Shown here piece after piece: positions 1-8,158 of a stretch of 64,000 nucleotides of DNA. The DNA is from Lachnospiraceae bacterium. Lineage in GTDB: Bacteria > Bacillota > Clostridia > Lachnospirales > Lachnospiraceae. Below the pieces are notes generated by a model. It was not told where the DNA came from. It searched no databases and worked only from the letters and a program-made list of their open reading frames with translations. Location: assembly GCA_017511045.1 (NCBI GenBank), contig JAFWLM010000101.1, positions 1 to 64,000 on the forward strand. The letters run 5' to 3'. Position 1 is the first letter of the stretch, and each line of letters opens with the position of its first letter. Position numbers and translations under genes: made by a program.

Positions 1-599
1 AGCGGTGAGGTAATGCTTCCGATGAAGCTGATCGGCTCTGTTACGTATCCCGGCAGAGGGATCTGCAGGAAGAAGATCACCATGGCGATCACGACACTTA
101 CGATTCCGGCATTGATCAGCGTCTTCGGAGAAAACTTAAAACGGTTCTTGCTTCCACGTGAAATAATATAGAATCCGTAACTGTAGACAACAATATTCAG
201 ATGGATATTCAACAGCGCCATGTAGAATAAGCCAACCGGACCAAACAGGGACTCTGCCAGCGGAAGGCCTAAAAAGCCTACGTTACCAAAAACGATCGCC
301 GCTTGATAGACACCGGAAGAAGAGACCGGCACTTTAAGGATCTTAACGATCAGGAGTGCCAAAAGGATCAAAACAACATAGATCACGACACCGATCCACA
401 ATAGTTTTGCCGCATTCCGGATCTCGCTTCCATCCATGGAAATAATACTGGTAAAGACCATGCAGGGAGATGTTGCATGTACGACCAGCCCGGAAAGACC
501 TTTATTCACAGTATCATTCAAAATGTGGATCTTGTACAGAAGAAAACCGAGGGCCATGGCCACAACGATCTTGATCATGGTGATAATCAATGCGCTCAT
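1..599 (-). CDS. AEC-family (auxin efflux carrier type) transporter, C-terminus outside window
   Basis: Partial gene, open at the left edge, so about 200 N-terminal residues are visible. The translation is strongly hydrophobic with at least five membrane segments. It has the family-typical stretch FGNVGFLGLPLAE in the fourth helix region and an N-terminal helix followed by LNDTVNKGLSGLVVHATSPC. AEC proteins (PF03547) are secondary carriers for organic acids such as malate, and some act on other anions; the substrate cannot be read from sequence. An ATG at 599 gives a normal N-terminus. An in-frame ATG at 617 is possible, and neither has a clear Shine-Dalgarno site. It is divergent from the DUF1292 gene. 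Confidence 0.85.
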   Translation of the reverse strand, partial: MSALIITMIKIVVAMALGFLLYKIHILNDTVNKGLSGLVVHATSPCMVFTSIISMDGSEIRNAAKLLWIGVVIYVVLILLALLIVKILKVPVSSSGVYQAAIVFGNVGFLGLPLAESLFGPVGLFYMALLNIHLNIVVYSYGFYIISRGSKNRFKFSPKTLINAGIVSVVIAMVIFFLQIPLPGYVTEPISFIGSITSP

Positions 600-632
600 A
601 ATAAAAAATATTAACATAAAAGGCCATAAAAT

Positions 633-662
633 AATATACAAATCCGCCTTTTTCCTTTACAA
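633..662 (-). promoter_or_regulatory. Candidate promoter of the AEC transporter
   Basis: On the minus strand TTGTAA (662-657) is followed after 18 nt by TATATT (638-633). This fits a sigma-A promoter and would start transcription about 25 nt upstream of the ATG at 599. Assigned by eye only. Confidence 0.4.
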
Positions 663-676
663 TACTTACGTTAAAG

Positions 677-734
677 CTTCTCTGTCACAGAGAAGGCAAT
701 CATAATACCGCTGCCGCACAGGCAGCACAGGAGG
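677..734 (+). promoter_or_regulatory. Leader of the DUF1292 gene: two hairpins and a consensus RBS
   Basis: A perfect 8-bp hairpin (677-684 with 688-695) and a 6-bp hairpin (710-715 with 721-726) precede an AGGAGG at 729-734. The second hairpin ends two bases before the ribosome site. AGGAGG directly abuts the ATG at 735 but lies six bases before the ATG at 741, so the downstream ATG is the likelier start. Confidence 0.5.
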
Positions 735-740
735 ATGAAT

Positions 741-1049
741 ATGACAGACAAATTGAATCACGGCCCGGACTGCGACTGCGGCTGCCAGGAAGAAGTTCCA
801 CAGATCACATTAGAATTTGATGACGGCGAAAACATTGTTTGCGAGCCGCTTTTTATCTTTGATTTCGAAGAGCAGGATTATATCGCTCTTGTTCCTGTTG
901 ATGAAGATAACGATGAAGTGTTCCTGTATCTTTACAATGAATTCGACAACGGAGAGTTCGAGTTCTTAGATATTGAAGATGATGCTCAGTTTGACAGAGT
1001 TGCAAAAGAATTTGAGCGTATCATCGAAGAGGCGGAAGCACACGGCTAA
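741..1049 (+). CDS. DUF1292 family protein
   Basis: A small, very acidic protein of about 102 residues with an N-terminal Cys/His cluster (HGPDCDCGCQEE). The central region reads ITLEFDDGENIVCEPLFIF...IALVPVDED, which is the pattern of DUF1292 (YrzB-like) proteins of Firmicutes. In many genomes these lie near the yrrK/yrzB cluster, and no biochemical function is established. The Cys cluster could bind a metal, which is inference. The ATG at 741 is preferred because AGGAGG at 729-734 is correctly spaced for it; the ATG at 735 touches the RBS. It ends just before a bidirectional terminator. Confidence 0.85.
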   Translation: MTDKLNHGPDCDCGCQEEVPQITLEFDDGENIVCEPLFIFDFEEQDYIALVPVDEDNDEVFLYLYNEFDNGEFEFLDIEDDAQFDRVAKEFERIIEEAEAHG

Positions 1050-1072
1050 TCAAAAAATAATGATCAATACAG

Positions 1073-1103
1073 AAAACCACGGGAAGTTCTCCCGTGGTTT
1101 TTT
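1073..1103 (+). terminator. Bidirectional intrinsic terminator
   Basis: AACCACGGG (1075-1083) pairs with CCCGTGGTT (1091-1099), followed by a T run to 1103; the A run on the left gives a T tract on the minus strand. It serves the DUF1292 gene and the convergent C11 protease. The same stem recurs at 4868-4900. Confidence 0.9.
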
Positions 1104-1132
1104 CTGTACTTCACTTATTCATTGAATAATCA

Positions 1133-3508
1133 TTATTTCTCCGGGATCACACCGGTCCAGTACTCTTTACCGTAAACATCTGTAATCTTGTACATTGCGA
1201 GCGCTGCGCCTTCTCCGACATCCATGTTGGCAATATACGGCTCTTCACTTCCAACGATCCACGCTTCACCTAATACGTACTGATCCAGGAAATTGCCTTT
1301 GTAATCATAGAAATCTGCCAGGAACTCGATCTTATCTCCTTCTTTGACAGAAGGGACGATCGTAGGTTCTTCCCCTGCATCCAGATCAACAGGTTCACCT
1401 GCCATGACTGAATTCATTAGTTTTCCGACGTTGGAGGATTCTGTATCGCTGATCAGTCTTACACCTGAAATATATCCGTAAGGGTTTTCCTCATCAAAGG
1501 TTAAGATAAGATCTGCCTCCTGATCATTATAGAGGATCGGGCAGTGTCCGGTGATCACATACTTGTCTCCATCAACGGTCATGGAATCATAATAGTATGA
1601 GAGATAGTGGCCATCGATCGTGAGCCAGGTATGGTTATTGATGCCTACAAGATTTCCTTCCTTATCAAAATCGAATACATTGTCAGAGCCCAGATCGATG
1701 AGACCTTCGCCATCATCATAGAACATATTCAATTCAATACTGCCCACCAGGTTCCACTGCTCCTCACTCAGCTGAATGATTGGCTGTCCTTCTTTATTCT
1801 CTTTCCACTCGAGTGCAGTTTCATCAAACTGATTCTCTGCCAGATAGTCTGACACCTTCTGAAGATCGATATTGCTGCTCCTGAAGAAACTGAAATCAGA
1901 AGAACTGTAGTCAGAAGAGAATCCACCAAGATCTCCGCCTAAAAGTCCGCCAAGCATGTCATAAATGCTGGAGGAGGAATAACTGCTGCCGCTGTCATTA
2001 CCATAATAATAGCTGTCGCCATAATCACCGCTTCCGAACAGGCCATACAGAGAGTTAAACGGGTTTCCGGTACCGCCTGAAATATATTGGCCGGAAAGTC
2101 CCATTGCGGCATAGGTCTGTATACATCTGGTATATTCTGATGCGATGCCGATCTTGTTGTAGATCGATTCCACATTCTTAACATACGCGGAATTGGTATA
2201 TGGGAAGTAAATGGACAAGCCATAGGAGTTCGTCATATCACGGGTTGTATTGTTATACTTCACTGCTCCGCGGACTGCTTTTGCCAGTTCAGCTCCCTCT
2301 TTAGTTCCGAGACGCTCTGCAAAATCAACCAGGTCGACCTGATCGACATTTACCGCCTCGCCAAAGCTTCTTGCCTTTCCTCTTGCCTGTGAAACATTCT
2401 TGTAATCTCCGCTGGAACTGTCACTTTCGATCAATGCCGTTGTCGAAGTTGCAAATGCTTTCAGCTTATCCGGAACAGTATAGGAAAGCTCGGCAAGGTC
2501 CACAACTGACTGTGTGCCGGCCCAGCCCTGTCCAGCCTGAGAAGAAGCACTGATAAAGTCATCAACGATTCTTTTTCCAAGATCCACCGTAGAGATCGAG
2601 GTATTATCACTCAGTGCCTTCAGCCAGTTTGTATAGTACCAGCCGTATCCGGACTCTGTCTCTTCCGAAGCGATCATGTAATCTGCATAATCGCTGATCG
2701 CAAGTCCCGTTTCCACGGTTCCCATCAGGCAGGCATCAAAACCGACAAAATCAAAATCAACACCGCCGTCATCTAAAGCTGTACGGATCCTGGACAGATC
2801 CATTGTGCCGTTATAGGAGAACTTTTCGTCCGATCCGTATCCTGTTACAGAACCGCCGCCGTGATCCCAAAGGATCAGCATATTCCTGTTTGCCGGGAAG
2901 TTCTTGTTGCAGTAACGGATAAACTCAGACAATGTGTCTGCATCCGTCATGCATTTATTGCCCGCATTCTTTTCCAGCAGATACAGGCTGTTGCCCTTGA
3001 TCTGGTAGATCTGGTTCACACTGCTGCTCATCTGACGATTCTGCCACCGGGTCGTACCGCCGGTATAGATGATCAGGTTAACATTATCCCCAACTCCGGC
3101 ATTCAGCATCTCCTTGATATCCATGGTGGCAGCACCGCCGCCGGACTCAAGATCCGATCCGCAGATATAAACCATGACCGTAGCAAGGTCATTTCCGTTT
3201 CCCAGGATTTCCGTTCTCTTGGCAGGAACACCGGAAGCGACCGTGTTGTCCACAGTTCCTGTGTTGGACGTTCCGGAACCGGTATAGTAGTTACTGGTAA
3301 AGTGAGCAATGCTGCTGTCCGGGTCTGCAAAAGAATATCCGGTATTTGAAGTTCCTCCGGTATTGCCTCCGGATCCTGAACCACTGCAGCCTTTTCCAAG
3401 GCAGCGGAACAGCACAACTACAACGACAACGACAACGACTGCCAGGATCAGCAGACGGATCATTGAATTGCCTTTACGCGGTTGATTCTTATTATTATTT
3501 TCATTCAT
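1133..3508 (-). CDS. Clostripain-family (peptidase C11) membrane-anchored cysteine protease
   Basis: 791 residues. A short basic N-terminus is followed by one membrane anchor (about 17-35) with an unusual uninterrupted valine run, then a Gly/Ser/Thr-rich linker to about residue 100. The peptidase domain starts at NDLATVMVYICGSDLES. It carries the C11 dyad His216 in WDHGGG and Cys260 in GFDACLMG, so the fold and catalysis of a caspase-like C11 peptidase are expected, acting outside the membrane. Residues 480-550 are Gly/Ser/Tyr-rich, and the C-terminal 230 residues form a separate domain with a beta-rich look. C11 enzymes usually cleave after Arg or Lys; the target here is unknown. It lies 32 nt after a small basic protein gene, probably in one operon. 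The start has AGGG eight bases upstream. Confidence 0.92.
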   Translation of the reverse strand: MNENNNKNQPRKGNSMIRLLILAVVVVVVVVVLFRCLGKGCSGSGSGGNTGGTSNTGYSFADPDSSIAHFTSNYYTGSGTSNTGTVDNTVASGVPAKRTEILGNGNDLATVMVYICGSDLESGGGAATMDIKEMLNAGVGDNVNLIIYTGGTTRWQNRQMSSSVNQIYQIKGNSLYLLEKNAGNKCMTDADTLSEFIRYCNKNFPANRNMLILWDHGGGSVTGYGSDEKFSYNGTMDLSRIRTALDDGGVDFDFVGFDACLMGTVETGLAISDYADYMIASEETESGYGWYYTNWLKALSDNTSISTVDLGKRIVDDFISASSQAGQGWAGTQSVVDLAELSYTVPDKLKAFATSTTALIESDSSSGDYKNVSQARGKARSFGEAVNVDQVDLVDFAERLGTKEGAELAKAVRGAVKYNNTTRDMTNSYGLSIYFPYTNSAYVKNVESIYNKIGIASEYTRCIQTYAAMGLSGQYISGGTGNPFNSLYGLFGSGDYGDSYYYGNDSGSSYSSSSIYDMLGGLLGGDLGGFSSDYSSSDFSFFRSSNIDLQKVSDYLAENQFDETALEWKENKEGQPIIQLSEEQWNLVGSIELNMFYDDGEGLIDLGSDNVFDFDKEGNLVGINNHTWLTIDGHYLSYYYDSMTVDGDKYVITGHCPILYNDQEADLILTFDEENPYGYISGVRLISDTESSNVGKLMNSVMAGEPVDLDAGEEPTIVPSVKEGDKIEFLADFYDYKGNFLDQYVLGEAWIVGSEEPYIANMDVGEGAALAMYKITDVYGKEYWTGVIPEK

Positions 3509-3540
3509 CTTTTTTACCCTGTTTCGTCTCTAATGATATG

Positions 3541-3720
3541 CTAACGTTTCTTTCCAAACAGTCCTCCAAGGATCCCTTTGACGACAGAACTGGAAGCTGC
3601 ACTTCTGTTTTTCTGAACACCTCTTTGAGAAGTGGTTTTTCCACGGCCCGCGCCGCTTCTTTTGATCCCTTCTCCACCCTGGACAACTCTTTGCTGTCTT
3701 CCGATCGGTCTGTTTTCCAT
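3541..3720 (-). CDS. Small basic protein preceding the C11 protease
   Basis: 59 residues, Arg/Lys/Gly-rich, starting MENRPIGRQQRVVQGGEG and ending in GGLFGKKR. The ATG at 3720 is chosen because AGAAGG sits seven bases upstream; a longer TTG start at 3738 would swallow that site. I recall small Lachnospiraceae proteins with a similar N-terminal RPxGR motif and glycine-rich body, but I cannot name a family with certainty. No signal peptide or membrane helix is visible. Position and spacing suggest co-transcription with the C11 protease. Function unknown; a substrate or accessory role for the protease is only a guess. Confidence 0.65.
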   Translation of the reverse strand: MENRPIGRQQRVVQGGEGIKRSGAGRGKTTSQRGVQKNRSAASSSVVKGILGGLFGKKR

Positions 3721-3834
3721 AATTGAACCTTCTTTCAAAACATAACACTGTAACTGTGTGTTTTATTATCTCATAAAAAAATACAGCTTTCATTATTTTT
3801 TTGAAACAAGTCTTTTTTACTCTTAGCAGTTTTT

Positions 3835-4854
3835 ATGGCTCTTGCTGAGGATTTATGTTATGGTATGAGTGCTGAAAACAGAGGGAACAAACACCAGAGA
3901 AAGGAAGGCGGCTTAACAGGCTGCATCAAAAAAATGTTTCTAGCAGAAAACTGGAAAGACTATGAAGTTTTAGATACCTCCTGCGGAGAAAAGCTGGAGC
4001 GTTGGGGTGAATACATCCTTCTTCGTCCGGATCCGCAGGTCATCTGGAATACAGAAAAAAAGATCCCTGAGTGGAGAAAGCTGAACGCCCACTATCACCG
4101 CTCGAACAAAGGCGGCGGAGAATGGGAGTTCTTCGATCTGCCGAAACAGTGGCAGATCCACTATGAACTGAAAACAGATGGCACCTCTGATGGGACAAGC
4201 CGTTTAACATTTAATCTGAAGCCTTTCAGTTTTAAGCATACCGGCCTGTTTCCTGAGCAGGCAGCAAACTGGGACTGGTTCAGTAAACTCATCCATGAGG
4301 AAACAAAAAAACGCCAATCCGGGGCAGGCGAAAAAATCAAAGTATTAAACCTTTTTGCATATACCGGAGGTGCAACAATAGCCGCCGCAAAAGCAGACGC
4401 TCATGTCACACATGTGGATGCTTCCAAAGGAATGGTTCAATGGGCAAAAGAAAATGCAAAAGATTCTGCTGTCCCTGAAGAAAACACCCGCTGGCTGGTG
4501 GATGACTGCAAAAAATTTGTGGAGCGTGAGATCCGAAGGGGCAATCAGTATGATGCGATCATCATGGACCCGCCTTCTTACGGAAGAGGCCCGAAAGGTG
4601 AGATCTGGAAAATGGAAGACAGCATCTACGAACTGCTTACGCTTTGCAGCCAGGTGCTGAAAAAGGATGCACTCTTTTTCCTATTAAACTCCTATACCAC
4701 AGGCCTTCAGCCGGGCGTCCTGAAATATCTGTTAGAAGCTGTAATCAAGCCCGGACGGGGCGGAAAGGTCGAAGCAGACGAGGTCGGACTTCCGGTCTCC
4801 TCAAACGGTTCTGTTCTCCCCTGCGGCGCCGCAGGAAGATGGTTCCGGAAATAA
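3835..4854 (+). CDS. Class I SAM-dependent methyltransferase (RlmI/RlmK-like, COG1092)
   Basis: 339 residues as an open frame. It has the SAM-binding motif VLNLFAYTGGATIAAA, the acidic loop THVDASKGMV, and the catalytic-type motif MDPPSYGRG followed by a Rossmann C-terminus. It resembles rRNA cytosine-5 methyltransferases of the RlmI group but lacks a visible N-terminal PUA domain. Within that family rRNA is the usual substrate; the exact base here is unknown. The start is uncertain: the first 30 or so residues look non-conserved, and the ATG at 3934 (MFLAENWKDYEVLD) is a reasonable alternative. No strong RBS stands before any candidate. It ends in a bidirectional terminator facing the PutP gene. 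Confidence 0.82.
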   Translation: MALAEDLCYGMSAENRGNKHQRKEGGLTGCIKKMFLAENWKDYEVLDTSCGEKLERWGEYILLRPDPQVIWNTEKKIPEWRKLNAHYHRSNKGGGEWEFFDLPKQWQIHYELKTDGTSDGTSRLTFNLKPFSFKHTGLFPEQAANWDWFSKLIHEETKKRQSGAGEKIKVLNLFAYTGGATIAAAKADAHVTHVDASKGMVQWAKENAKDSAVPEENTRWLVDDCKKFVEREIRRGNQYDAIIMDPPSYGRGPKGEIWKMEDSIYELLTLCSQVLKKDALFFLLNSYTTGLQPGVLKYLLEAVIKPGRGGKVEADEVGLPVSSNGSVLPCGAAGRWFRK

Positions 4855-4867
4855 ATGAAACTTAAAC

Positions 4868-4900
4868 GAAAAACCACGGGAATTGCTCCCGTGGTTTTTT
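4868..4900 (+). terminator. Bidirectional intrinsic terminator
   Basis: ACCACGGG (4873-4880) pairs with CCCGTGGT (4888-4895), with A/T runs on both sides. It separates the convergent methyltransferase and PutP genes. The stem is nearly identical to that at 1073-1103. Confidence 0.9.
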
Positions 4901-4952
4901 ATCACGTTCTAAACCGAAGTTTTCTTTATTATTCTTTGATACGGATCAAGAT

Positions 4953-6500
4953 TTATGCTCCGGCAACATTTTTGTTTTTCACGTCTTCAAATTCCTGAAG
5001 CATCTCAGGAGTAGCCGGTTTTCCTGCAAGCGTTCCGATCACGACTGCGATCAGTCCGACAACAAAACCAACGATCAGGGAATACAGTCCGGTTGCATCA
5101 CCGATCGTCTCACCATGAACGAACGGAATGTAGTCCCAGATAATAACGGTCAGGGCGCCTGCGATAATACCGCTTAACGCACCGGCTTTGTTTGTCTTCC
5201 TCCAGAAAAGGGATAAAACAACGACCGGTCCGAAGGCGGAACCGAATCCTGCCCACGCATCACTGACCAGAGCCATGATCGAGCTGTTCGGATTCCATGC
5301 AATGAAGAAAGCAATGATTGCAACAACGATAACAACAACTCTGGAGATCCAAAGCGTTTTCTTCTCGTTGATATCCTTTCCTTTCCTAATCACGTCTGTA
5401 TAAATATCTTTGGAAACAGCAGAGGCTGTAACCAGAAGCTGGGAGTCTGCGGTTGACATGATTGCCGCAAGGATCGCGCAAAGCAGGATGCCGCCGATGA
5501 ACGGAAGTGCATACTGATTTGTAAATAATTCCTTAACGACCATGATAACAACGTTTTCTTTATCTTCCAGGACACCGACTCTCGGGAAAAGATAAACACG
5601 TGCAAGGATCGCCAGAACGGATACGACGCCCAGGGAAAGAAGGTTCCATACGTTAGCAATGACTTTGGATTTATTCAGTTCTTTTTCCGACTTAATTGCC
5701 ATGAAGCGGACAAGGATGTGCGGCATTCCACAATAGCCCAAACCCCAGGCAAGGCCGGAAATAATAGAAACGATACTGATGCTTCCTGATCCGGATGTCA
5801 TCGGATTCAGATAATTGGCCGCTCCGCCTTCAACTCCGGATGCAGTCAGCGTCGACATGATCGTTCCCGGCTCGATGATCGTCAGCAGAATGATCGGGAC
5901 TGCAAGGATCATGATCAGCATCAGGATTCCCTGCACAAAGTCAGTAACACAGACCGCCATAAATCCGCCGAGGAACGTATAGACCAGAATGACAACAGTT
6001 CCGATCAACAAAGCGGTATGGTATTCGAGTCCAAAGACAACATTAAACAGTTTCGCTCCTGCGGAAAGAGCTGAAGCGGTATAGACAAGGAAAAAGATGA
6101 CGACGACGATGGATGAAACCAAGAGCAGGACATTTTTGTCATCGTGAAAACGATTGTTGAAATATTCCGGTATCGTCATGGAATTGTTTGCTCTGATCGT
6201 ATAACGGCGCAGACGTCCGGCAACGATCATCCAGTTTGCAAACGTTCCGAGGAGGAGTCCCAATGAGACCCAGATCTCTCCGGTTCCGAGAAGATAGATC
6301 GCACCCGGAAGTCCCATAAGGAGCCATCCGCTCATATCAGATGCCTGGGCACTCATTGCCCCGACCCACGCACCAAGACCACGTCCGCCTAAGAAGTAGT
6401 CTTCAGTGTTGTTTGTTTTTCTGGAGTAAAAAGCTCCAATCAGTATCATGAAAATTATGTATACGACGAATGCTGCTATAATCCAAAAAGTATTACCCAT
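4953..6500 (-). CDS. putP: Sodium/proline symporter (SSS family)
   Basis: 515 residues with about 13 hydrophobic segments, the normal size for PutP. Family signatures are visible: the N-terminal TEDYFLGGRGLGAWVGAMSAQASDMSGWLL, and FLGGFMAVCVTDFVQG in the middle. The SAQASDMSG stretch belongs to the Na+/substrate-binding helix. It should import proline or a similar small solute with Na+ across the cytoplasmic membrane. It starts 15 nt after the DUF1846 gene and is probably co-transcribed from the promoter at 8032-8060. The substrate is not proven by sequence; other amino acids are possible in this subfamily. Confidence 0.88.
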   Translation of the reverse strand: MGNTFWIIAAFVVYIIFMILIGAFYSRKTNNTEDYFLGGRGLGAWVGAMSAQASDMSGWLLMGLPGAIYLLGTGEIWVSLGLLLGTFANWMIVAGRLRRYTIRANNSMTIPEYFNNRFHDDKNVLLLVSSIVVVIFFLVYTASALSAGAKLFNVVFGLEYHTALLIGTVVILVYTFLGGFMAVCVTDFVQGILMLIMILAVPIILLTIIEPGTIMSTLTASGVEGGAANYLNPMTSGSGSISIVSIISGLAWGLGYCGMPHILVRFMAIKSEKELNKSKVIANVWNLLSLGVVSVLAILARVYLFPRVGVLEDKENVVIMVVKELFTNQYALPFIGGILLCAILAAIMSTADSQLLVTASAVSKDIYTDVIRKGKDINEKKTLWISRVVVIVVAIIAFFIAWNPNSSIMALVSDAWAGFGSAFGPVVVLSLFWRKTNKAGALSGIIAGALTVIIWDYIPFVHGETIGDATGLYSLIVGFVVGLIAVVIGTLAGKPATPEMLQEFEDVKNKNVAGA

Positions 6501-6515
6501 ATCTAATCTCTCTTT

Positions 6516-7982
6516 CTATAATTCTTTTGGCTCGTAAGTAAGCTCGCATCCCAGTCTTCTGATCGTTCTTCTGTCGATTGCTGAAAGTCTTGCTGTTGTA
6601 TGTACAGGACAGCCAATGATCTTCGGAAGCTGTCTTAATGCCTGTGCAGCGGCCGGATTAATGGATGAGGTCGTGGAAAGCGCGATCAGAACCTCATCCG
6701 GATGAAGTCTCGGGTTCCGGCTTCCCAGATACTTGGTTTTCAGCGTCTGGATCGGCGCGATCGCATCCGGTGAAAGGATCTTGATTTCCTTGCCGATACC
6801 CGCTAAATGTTTGAGGGCTTTAATAATGCACGCAGCGGACGGGCCTAAAAGATCACCCGTCTTTCCGGTAATGATCGTGCCGTCTTCAAGTTCAATTGCG
6901 GTTGCTACATCTCCGGTCTCTTCTTCTCTCTCCCTTGCGGCTTTTACGACCTTCCGGTCTGTTACGTCAAGTTCCAGCTGGCTCATCAAGACCTTGATCT
7001 TATTTACTTCCTCAAGCTCTTTTTTGCCTTCTGCAACACCGGCAATTGCCTTAAAGTAACGGCAGATGATTTCCTGCTTGGAAGCTTCACGGCAGACTTC
7101 ATCATCGATAATGCAGTTTCCTGCCATGTTGACACCCATGTCCGTCGGAGATGCATACGGGCTCTTTCCGTAGATCTGCTCAAACATCGCGTTCAGAACC
7201 GGGAAGATCTCAACATCCCTGTTATAATTTACAGTCGTCTCTCCGTATGCTTTCAAATGGAACGGGTCGATCATATTGATATCATTAAGATCTGCAGTAG
7301 CCGCCTCATAAGCAAGATTGACCGGATGATCCAACGGCAGATTCCAGATCGGGAAAGTCTCAAATTTCGCGTAGCCGGCATTCAGTCCCCGCTTATGTTC
7401 ATGATACAGCTGGGAAAGGCAGGTACTCATTTTTCCGGAACCAGGTCCCGGAGCCGTAATAACGATCAGCGGTCTGCTGGTTTCAATATAATCGTTTTTA
7501 CCATACCCTTCATCACTTAAGACGAGTTCCATATTGGTCGGATAGCCCGGGATCAGATAATGGTGATAAACCTTAAGCCCATTCTTTTCCAGACGTTTTT
7601 CAAACAATGCGATTCCATGTTGATCCGCATATTTAGTGATTACAACACTGCTGACATACAGTCCTTTATTCCGATACTCTTCGATCAGACGCAGCACATC
7701 GCTATCATATGTGATTCCAAGGTCTTCCCTGACCTTGTTGTGTTCAATATCTTCTGCACTAACGACCATGACCATCTCGGCCTGATCAGCCATCGTAAGC
7801 AGCATCTGCAGCTTACTGTCCTGCTGAAACCCCGGAAGCACACGGCTCGCATGCATATCGTCGTAAAGTTTTCCCCCGAATTCCAGATACAGTTTGTTAT
7901 CAAATTGAGCAATTCTTTCACGAATATGCTCTGATTGCATCTTTAAATATTTGTCGTTGTCGAATCCGATTACTTTCTGCAT
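6516..7982 (-). CDS. DUF1846 domain-containing protein
   Basis: About 488 residues, full length for the family. N-terminus MQKVIGFDNDKYLKMQS, a nucleotide-loop-like segment VITAPGPGSGKMSTCLSQLYH, and a C-terminal segment with LHPDEVLIALSTTSSINPAAA are all characteristic of DUF1846. Structures of the family suggest a nucleotide-binding fold, but no reaction is established. The ATG at 7982 is chosen over a longer frame because GAGG lies seven bases upstream. First gene of a two-gene unit with PutP. Soluble, with no signal peptide. Confidence 0.9.
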   Translation of the reverse strand: MQKVIGFDNDKYLKMQSEHIRERIAQFDNKLYLEFGGKLYDDMHASRVLPGFQQDSKLQMLLTMADQAEMVMVVSAEDIEHNKVREDLGITYDSDVLRLIEEYRNKGLYVSSVVITKYADQHGIALFEKRLEKNGLKVYHHYLIPGYPTNMELVLSDEGYGKNDYIETSRPLIVITAPGPGSGKMSTCLSQLYHEHKRGLNAGYAKFETFPIWNLPLDHPVNLAYEAATADLNDINMIDPFHLKAYGETTVNYNRDVEIFPVLNAMFEQIYGKSPYASPTDMGVNMAGNCIIDDEVCREASKQEIICRYFKAIAGVAEGKKELEEVNKIKVLMSQLELDVTDRKVVKAAREREEETGDVATAIELEDGTIITGKTGDLLGPSAACIIKALKHLAGIGKEIKILSPDAIAPIQTLKTKYLGSRNPRLHPDEVLIALSTTSSINPAAAQALRQLPKIIGCPVHTTARLSAIDRRTIRRLGCELTYEPKEL

Positions 7983-8031
7983 GTCTTTGCCTCTCTGCCA
8001 CATTAAAGTATTTAAGAACTACTAAAATAAA

Positions 8032-8060
8032 ATGATACCAAAATTTATTTCTTCTTACAA
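8032..8060 (-). promoter_or_regulatory. Promoter of the DUF1846-putP unit
   Basis: On the minus strand TTGTAA (8060-8055), a 17-nt spacer and TATCAT (8037-8032), with a TG one base before the -10 box (extended -10). It lies just downstream of the buk terminator and would give a leader of about 45 nt. Confidence 0.65.
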
Positions 8061-8071
8061 CTCCTTCTTTA

Positions 8072-8103
8072 TGAAAAACAAGGGACCTTTTACGGTCCCT
8101 TGT
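8072..8103 (-). terminator. Intrinsic terminator of the ior-buk operon
   Basis: Perfect 10-bp stem (8078-8087 with 8094-8103), six-base loop, then TTTTTC on the minus strand. It follows the last gene of the operon (the buk gene ending at 8159) by about 55 nt. Confidence 0.9.
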
Positions 8104-8158
8104 CAGTAAAACAATGTTTAAGTAAACGATCTTACGGTCAGTCTTTCGACTGAAGACA

